DNA of 64,000 nucleotides from Apostichopus japonicus (lineage: Eukaryota; Echinodermata; Holothuroidea; Aspidochirotida; Stichopodidae). The notes below the pieces were generated by a model that saw nothing but the letters and a program-made list of their open reading frames with translations, made no database searches and was not told the origin of the DNA. The stretch spans positions 22,691,611 through 22,755,610 of the forward strand of contig NC_092576.1 of the NCBI RefSeq assembly GCF_037975245.1, in the 5' to 3' direction. The position numbers and the translations under genes are program-made. Below, in pieces: positions 50,401 through 59,400 of the stretch. The number at the start of each line of letters is the position of its first letter. Positions within the stretch are counted from its first letter, which is position 1.

Positions 50401-53400
50401 GTTGTTGCTCTCTTCAAATTTGTCCCACTCACTTGTAATGATCACATCAACTTTCAACAGCCTAAATTATAGACAATCTACCATACAGACATGTACAAGG
50501 GTATAGGCCACAGATAGGATGAAGGCTTAATGTGATGCTGTAGGTGCATGAATTTCAGACACATTAGTACTTGCATAGGCTCAGCAAGTTATCTACCATG
50601 CAAAATCTCTTAAATATCATGGATATTGCACAGTCATCATAAACAAAGAGCCCCTACCCCCCTCCCCCCCTCCCCCAACCATTAAAAGTTTGGAAAATGT
50701 TCACTCATTTCACTCAAAGTGTTTTGTCATAGAAGAATAAAGGAACCTGAGACACCAGAAGGCAGTATTTCTAGTAACCACAGTTTGAAATGATGGAACT
50801 AGTTTTGATAATGATAGCAATTAATAAAAGACTGTAGCTAAACAGTAAAGTAAGCATGGAATGATATTGTGTTCCCCTGTGATGCATGTTTCTATTAGTA
50901 AGCCCATGTTATATATATAGATGTCAACAGACAAAGTGTGCATGGAATGATATTGTGTTCCCCTGTGATGCATGTTTCTATTAGTAAGCCCATGTTATAT
51001 ATATAGATGTCAACAGACAAAGTGTGCATGGAATGATATTGTGTTCCCCTGTGATGCATGTTTCTATTAGTAAGCCCATGTTATATATATAGATGTCAAC
51101 AGACAAAGTGTGCATGGAATGATATTGTGTTCCCCTGTGATGCATGTTTCTATTAGTAAGCCCATGTTATATATTGATGTCAACAGACAAAGTGTGCATG
51201 GAATGATATTGTGTTCCCCTGTGATGCATGTTTCTATTAGTAAGCCCATGTTATATATATAGATGTCAACAGACAAAGTGTGCATGGAATGATATTGTGT
51301 TCCCCTGTGATGCATGTTTCTATTAGTAAGCCCATGTTATATATTGATGTCAACAGACAAAGTATGCATGGAATGATATTGTGTTCCCCTGTGATGCATG
51401 TTTCTATTAGTAAGCCCATGTTGATATATATATATGTCAACAGACAAAGTGTGCATGGAATGATATTGTGTTCCCCTGTGATGCATGTTTCTATTAGTAA
51501 GCCCATGTTATATATATAGATGTCAACAGACAAAGTGTGCATGGAATGACATTGTGTTCCCCTGTGATGCATGTTTCTATTAGTAAGCCCATGTTGATAT
51601 ATATATATGTCAACAGACAAAGTGTGCATGGAATGATATTGTGTTCCCCTGTGATGCATGTTTCTATTAGTAAGCCCATGTTATATATTGATGTCAACAG
51701 ACAAAGTGTGCATGGAATGATATTGTGTTCCCCTGTGATGCATGTTTCTATTAGTAAGCCCATGTTATATATATAGATGTCAACAGACAAAGTGTGCATG
51801 GAATGATATTGTGTTCCCCTGTGATGCATGTTTCTATTAGTAAGCCCATGTTATATATTGATGTCAACAGACAAAGTATGCATGGAATGATATTGTGTTC
51901 CCCTGTGATGCATGTTTCTATTAGTAAGCCCATGTTGATATATATATATGTCAACAGACAAAGTGTGCATGGAATGATATTGTGTTCCCCTGTGATGCAT
52001 GTTTCTATTAGTAAGCCCATGTTATATATATAGATGTCAACAGACAAAGTGTGCATGGAATGACATTGTGTTCCCCTGTGATGCATGTTTCTATTAGTAA
52101 GCCCATGTTGATATATATATATGTCAACAGACAAAGTGTGCATGGAATGACATTGTGTTCCCCTGTGATGCATGTTTCTATTAGTAAGCCCATGTTGATA
52201 TATATATATGTCAACAGACAAAGTCTGCATGGAATGATATTGTGTTCCCCTGTGATGCATGTTTCTATTAGTAAGCCCATGTTGATATATATATATGTCA
52301 ACAGACAAAGTGTGCATGGAATGACATTGTGTTCCCCTGTGATGCATGTTTCTATTAGTAAGCCCATGTTGATATATATATATGTCAACAGACAAAGTGT
52401 GCATGGAATGATATTGTGTTCCCCTGTGATGCATGTTTCTATTAGTAAGCCCATGTTGATATATATATATGTCAACAGACAAAGTATGCATGGAATGATA
52501 TTGTGTTCCCCTGTGATGCATGTTTCTATTAGTAAGCCCATGTTGATATATATATATGTCAACAGACAAAGTGTGCATGGAATGATATTGTGTTCCCCTG
52601 TGATGCATGTTTCTATTAGTAAGCCCATGTTGATATATATATATATGTCAACAGACAAAGTATGCATGGAATGACATTGTGTTCCCCTGTGATGCATGTT
52701 TCTATTAGTAAGCCCATGTTGATATATATATATGTCAACAGACAAAGTATGCATGGAATGACATTGTGTTCCCCTGTGATGCATGTTTCTATTAGTAAGC
52801 CCATGTTGATATATATAGATATCAACAGACAAAGTGTGCATGGAATGATATTGTGTTCCCCTGTGATGCATGTTTCTATTAGTAAGCCCATGTTGATATA
52901 TATATATGTCAACAGACAAAGTATGCATGGAATGACATTGTGTTCCCCTGTGATGCATGTTTCTATTAGTAAGCCCATGTTGATATATATAGATATCAAC
53001 AGACAAAGTGTGCATGGAATGATATTGTGTTCCCCTGTGATGCATGTTTCTATTAGTAAGCCCATGTTGATATATATATATATGTCAACAGACAAAGTGT
53101 GCATGGAATGATATTGTGTTCCCCTGTGATGCATGTTTCTATTAGTAAGCCCATGTTATATATATAGATGTCAACAGACAAAGTGTGCATGGAATGATAT
53201 TGTGTTCCCCTGTGATGCATGTTTCTATTAGTAAGCCCATGTTATATATATAGATGTCAACAGACAAAGTATGCATGGAATGATATTGTGTTCCCCTGTG
53301 ATGCATGTTTCTATTAGTAAGCCCATGTTGATATATATAGATGTCAACAGACAAAGTGTGCATGGAATGATATTGTGTTCCCCTGTGATGCATGTTTCTA

Positions 53401-56400
53401 TTAGTAAGCCCATGTTGATATATATAGATGTCAACAGACAAAGTATGCATGGAATGATATTGTGTTCCCCTGTGATGCATGTTTCTATTAGTAAGCCCAT
53501 GTTATATATATAGATGTCAACAGACAAAGTGTGCATGGAATGATATTGTGTTCCCCTGTGATGCATGTTTCTATTAGTAAGCCCATGTTGATATATATAT
53601 ATGTCAACAGACAAAGTGTGCATGGAATGACATTGTGTTCCCCTGTGATGCATGTTTCTATTAGTAAGCCCATGTTATATATATAGATGTCAACAGACAA
53701 AGTGTGCATGGAATGATATTGTGTTCCCCTGTGATGCATGTTTCTATTAGTAAGCCCATGTTGATATATATATATGTCAACAGACAAAGTATGCATGGAA
53801 TGACATTGTGTTCCCCTGTGATGCATGTTTCTATTAGTAAGCCCATGTTATATATATAGATGTCAACAGACAAAGTGTGCATGGAATGATATTGTGTTCC
53901 CCTGTGATGCATGTTTCTATTAGTAAGCCCATGTTGATATATATAGATGTCAACAGACAAAGTATGCATGGAATGATATTGTGTTCCCCTGTGATGCATG
54001 TTTCTATTAGTAAGCCCATGTTATATATATAGATGTCAACAGACAAAGTGTGCATGGAATGATATTGTGTTCCCCTGTGATGCATGTTTCTATTAGTAAG
54101 CCCATGTTGATATATATATATGTCAACAGACAAAGTGTGCATGGAATGACATTGTGTTCCCCTGTGATGCATGTTTCTATTAGTAAGCCCATGTTATATA
54201 TATAGATGTCAACAGACAAAGTGTGCATGGAATGATATTGTGTTCCCCTGTGATGCATGTTTCTATTAGTAAGCCCATGTTGATATATATATATGTCAAC
54301 AGACAAAGTATGCATGGAATGACATTGTGTTCCCCTGTGATGCATGTTTCTATTAGTAAGCCCATGTTATATATATAGATGTCAACAGACAAAGTGTGCA
54401 TGGAATGATATTGTGTTCCCCTGTGATGCATGTTTCTATTAGTAAGCCCATGTTGATATATATAGATATCAACAGACAAAGTGTGCATGGAATGATATTG
54501 TGTTCCCCTGTGATGCATGTTTCTATTAGTAAGCCCATGTTGATATATATATATATGTCAACAGACAAAGTATGCATGGAATGACATTGTGTTCCCCTGT
54601 GATGCATGTTTCTATTAGTAAGCCCATGTTATATATATAGATGTCAACAGACAAAGTGTGCATGGAATGATATTGTGTTCCCCTGTGATGCATGTTTCTA
54701 TTAGTAAGCCCATGTTGATATATATAGATATCAACAGACAAAGTGTGCATGGAATGATATTGTGTTCCCCTGTGATGCATGTTTCTATTAGTAAGCCCAT
54801 GTTGATATATATATATATGTCAACAGACAAAGTATGCATGGAATGATATTGTGTTCCCCTGTGATGCATGTTTCTATTAGTAAGCCCATGTTGATATATA
54901 TAGATATCAACAGACAAAGTGTGCATGGAATGATATTGTGTTCCCCTGTGATGCATGTTTCTATTAGTAAGCCCATGTTGATATATATATATATGTCAAC
55001 AGACAAAGTATGCATGGAATGATATTGTGTTCCCCTGTGATGCATGTTTCTATTAGTAAGCCCATGTTGATATATATAGATGTCAACAGACAAAGTGTGC
55101 ATGGAATGATATTGTGTTCCCCTGTGATGCATGTTTCTATTAGTAAGCCCATGTCAACAGACAAAGTATTAATCTAACCATTCTCTTGTCTGTAGACTCT
55201 ACATCTTCTTCCCCTTTTAAGATGTTGCTGATTTCATCCTGAGGAAATAGAAAATGCTTACAACAAATCGGTTCCCATCTTCCAAGGACTAATGCTTCAT
55301 CTCCATCAAGTAGCCAAGTAGAGTCTTACATGATGCAAGACCATTGAACAATGCTTGAAGCCTCTACAAACAGCAACGATGAATCAATGACCCAGTTCAG
55401 CATGTTTGTACAGTATGTGATAACAAACAACATAGCTATTAAAATATGCAGCAGTGGTGAGGAAACATAAGACTAATACAGGGTGTCCTTGCCCTGATAC
55501 TATAATATTTATTACTTAATCCCATTATGGAAATCTTTTGAAAGTTTAATGTCTGTCCCCTGAAGCAGATCTTGCTATGATTCAACCACCTCAGGGCTTT
55601 CATATTTTCTAACACTTGTTAGCAAAGAGGTTGCCAAAGTAGTCTCCTTCTGATATCTGATACATTATGGGTAATTACGGGAACAGTCTCACCTGTATTT
55701 TAAATGCAGTGCTTGTCAGAGCTGAAGTAGCAACTCCCCCCAACCACATCCCCACCACACACAACCATCCCCTCTGACTAGTTTTACAGAAGGGAAAAAA
55801 ATCCATCAATTTCTGTCACAAAATGGAATTGGGTTGTGATGTTCGTTCTTCTCACCTGTTTTTCCTCTAATACGGTCATGAACCCCTTCTGGCATAGTTT
55901 GATGTCCCTCACATAAATAGTTTCAGTTTTCAAGATTTCTTTGACTACTTTGTTGCGGAATTCGGCGTTCTTCTTCGTCAATAACTGAAGTTGATCCGGT
56001 TGAAGTTCGTTTAGCTGAGCTGAAAATAAGCAGAATACAAAACAGTAAAGGTTATAATTTTTTCTACCAAAAAGCCTTTATCTACAATTCCCCCAATTAA
56101 CTGATGTAAGACTATGATGTAAGGGCAGGTACGACTATGGCCGATCATCGATGAAGACATAAAATCGATAGGAGTAAACTTTCTACTTTATAAACTTTAG
56201 AGTTAACCTTCATTAATAATGGATGGGGGGGGGCAAGGGTACACTACCCATCTGCCAGAGAAAGGCATGTACCCACCTGTGAGTAATTGATGTACTAACT
56301 AGCAAATAGTAAGGGTTGGGGAAGGGAGGGGAAGGGAGGGGAAGGGAGGGGAAGGGAGGGGAAGAGAGGGGAAGAGAGGGGAAGGGAAGGGAAGGGAAGG

Positions 56401-59400
56401 GAAGGGAAGGGAAGGGAAGGGAAGGGAAGGGAAGGGAAGGGAGGGGAGGGGAGGGGAGGGGAAGGGAAGGGAAGGGAAGGGAAGGGAAGGGAAGGGAAGG
56501 GAAGGGAAGGGAAGGGAAGGGAAGGGAAGGGAAGGGAAGGGAAGGGAAGGGAAGGGAAGGGAAGGGAAGGGAAGGGAAGGGAAGGGAAGGGAAGGGAAGG
56601 GAAGGGAAGGGAAGGGAAGGGAAGGGAAGGGAAGGGAAGGGAAGGGAAGGGAAGGGAAGGGAAGGGAAGGGAAGGGAAGGGAAGGGAAGGGAAGGGAAGG
56701 GAAGGGAAGGGAAGGGAAGGGAAGGGAAGGGAAGGGAAGGGAAGGGAAGGGAAGGGAAGGGAAGGGAAGGGAAGGGAAGGGAAGGGAAGGGAAGGGAAGG
56801 GAAGGGAAGGGAAGGGAAGGGAAGGGAAGGGAAGGGAAGGGAAGGGAAGGGAAGGGAGGGAAGGGAGGGGAAGGGAAGGGAGGGAGGGAGGGGAAGGAAG
56901 GGGATAATCTAACGGATGAGCCAGTAGTTAATTGAACAGAGAAGAAGGCTTAGACATTGACCAGGGAGTAACACTAACCTTGTAAACTGCTCAGTTCTTG
57001 TTCTAAGTGTTCTAAGTTTCCAGTCATATCTGACAACTGTTGCTCTATCTCCAGTTTGTCTTCATCTGTCGCTGCTGATGATGATAGTTCTTCCAGCTTT
57101 CCTTTCTGGTCCTTACCCCTCTGGAAAAATGTAAAAATACCGAGATATTTACCAGAACAAACTGACACTGCATGGTTCAAAACTAAACCTAAACCATTTA
57201 TTTCTTTTTATTATTGTAAAGAAACCCAAATATGGTATGAAATATTTCCTCCTCACCCACCCACTTAGCTTTAAATACATAACTTTTGTTTCAATGAAAC
57301 AGTAAAAGTATCTGATAGTATCATATATATAGTACAGAGCATTACAGTACAAAACAGTACTTATCATATATAGCAGTACAGCTACAGTATAGAGCAGTAC
57401 AGTACTGTACAGAGCAGTACAGTACAGTATAGTACAGTACAGTACAGTATTGAGCATTAATGTACAGAGCATTTCAGAACAAGTATGGAGCAGTATTGTA
57501 CAGAGCAATACAGTATTGTTCAGAGCAGTACAGTATTGTACAGAGCAGTATTGTACAGATCAGTACAGGGCCAAGCTTTACAGTACAGAACAGTACACTA
57601 CAGAGTAGTATTGTACAGCGCAGTACAGTACAGAGCAGTACAGTTTTGAGCAGTAATGTACAGAGCATTACAGAACAATACAGTATGGAGCAGTATTGTA
57701 CAGAGCATTTCAGAACAAGTATGGAGCAGTATTGTACAGAGCAATACAGTATTGTTCAGAGCAGTACAGTATTGTACAGATCAGTACAGTATTGTACAGA
57801 TCAGTACAGGGCCAAGCTTTACAGTACAGAACAGTACACTACAGAGTAGTATTGTACAGCGCAGTACAGTACAGAGCAGTACAGTTTTGAGCAGTAATGT
57901 ACAGAGCATTACAGAACAATACAGTATGGAGCAGTATTGTACAGAGCAGTACAGTATTGTACAGATCAGTACAGTGCCAAGCATTACAGTACAGAACAGT
58001 ACACTACAGAGTAGTATTGTTCAGAGCAGTACAGTACAGAGCAGTACAGTATTAACCAGTAACGTACAGAGCAGTACAGTACAGAGCAGTACAGTGCAAA
58101 TTAGCAGTGAATGTCAGGTGCTCTTAAACAGTTCTGTTAACTGAAATGCCAATACAAAACACATGTATCAAACCACAGCTTGAATTACAGAAAACCAACC
58201 ATTTAATGCAAGTTGTCAAGGCAGAGATTTTAATCCCGAAACACACCAAATAATAAACCAGGGGCTAGCTAATGAATGACAAATTGAAATGTCAACCCAC
58301 TGTTAATGCTGTTACCAAGGACAATTGTTCTAAATTTGACAAACAATACAGAAACTACAGTAACCGACTTACCACAAACCGAGAGAAGGAAATGCTCGGT
58401 TTGTGGTTTTAATCAAAATTACATCTGTATTCTTACCTGGATTTCAAGTTTGTATTCAGCAATGCTAGCCTGGAGAGAAGATAAAGTGTCCTGCAACTCG
58501 ACACCAGGTTCCTCTGTAACAACATCGGTACCTACAGGAAACAGCCAATACTTACATGAATACAGACAGATAGACAACAGTATCAGTCAATAATAAATCT
58601 AATGGAAGTAAACAACTAGGTTAATCCAACCAGACAAGAGTCAGTAGTGCAGGTTTTTGAAACCGCAGTTTTAACAGGTTTCCTACATTAAAAAAACATC
58701 GCAAAACCAGAGAAACAGAATCACAAGAGACTACCTGTACAATGCGTAAGAAAGGCTGACAAACTTTGCCTGTGGCAGTGTAAGCACTGCATAATTTGTA
58801 AAAGTGTGCGCATAAATAAAGTAGTATTTTATTTTAAGGTGGATATGACAGACATGAACATAACCGTTAATTTCACACCTAAATAACTTTCACATAATTA
58901 TAAAAAAAAAATTAAACAATTCTGTGACAGGAAGGATAAGAGTTTTAATATTTCTTTTTGTTGTCTACAATTTTTAAGTCAGAACGTGTCTCTGTGAGCT
59001 GCCACATGCCGCACATGATAAAACATATACTGTATACTGCACATGCAGCTAGTTTTCTAACTAGTTCACACAGTAAACTCCCATTGAGATTGTTTGCTGA
59101 AGACAATTTTACTGATTTGAATTTCACACAAACACATATATGTTTATTTTGACAGCTGCACATGGCTACACTGAGTCTCCTAATATTCTGTGGTACTTCT
59201 CATGCATTGTATTCTATACATTGTTCATTGTATTCCATACATTGTTCATTGTATTCCATACATTGTTCATTGTATTCTATACATTGTTCATTGTATTCCA
59301 TACATTGTTCATTGTATTCCATACATTGTTCATTGTATTCCATACATTGTTCATTGTATTCTTTACATTGTTCATTGTATTCCATACATTGTTCATTGTA

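Noticed and set aside
51067-55164. Many long open frames on both strands of the 86-bp array (up to 345 codons)
   Set aside because: They follow from nearly identical units whose lengths keep frame; the peptides simply repeat, with no start context, splice signals or domain.
50875-55168. CRISPR-like array
   Set aside because: There are no unique spacers between short repeats; whole units are repeated, and the DNA is animal nuclear.
56316-56912. 198-codon Gly/Arg/Glu/Lys open frame
   Set aside because: It is the translation of the GGGAA microsatellite inside an intron.
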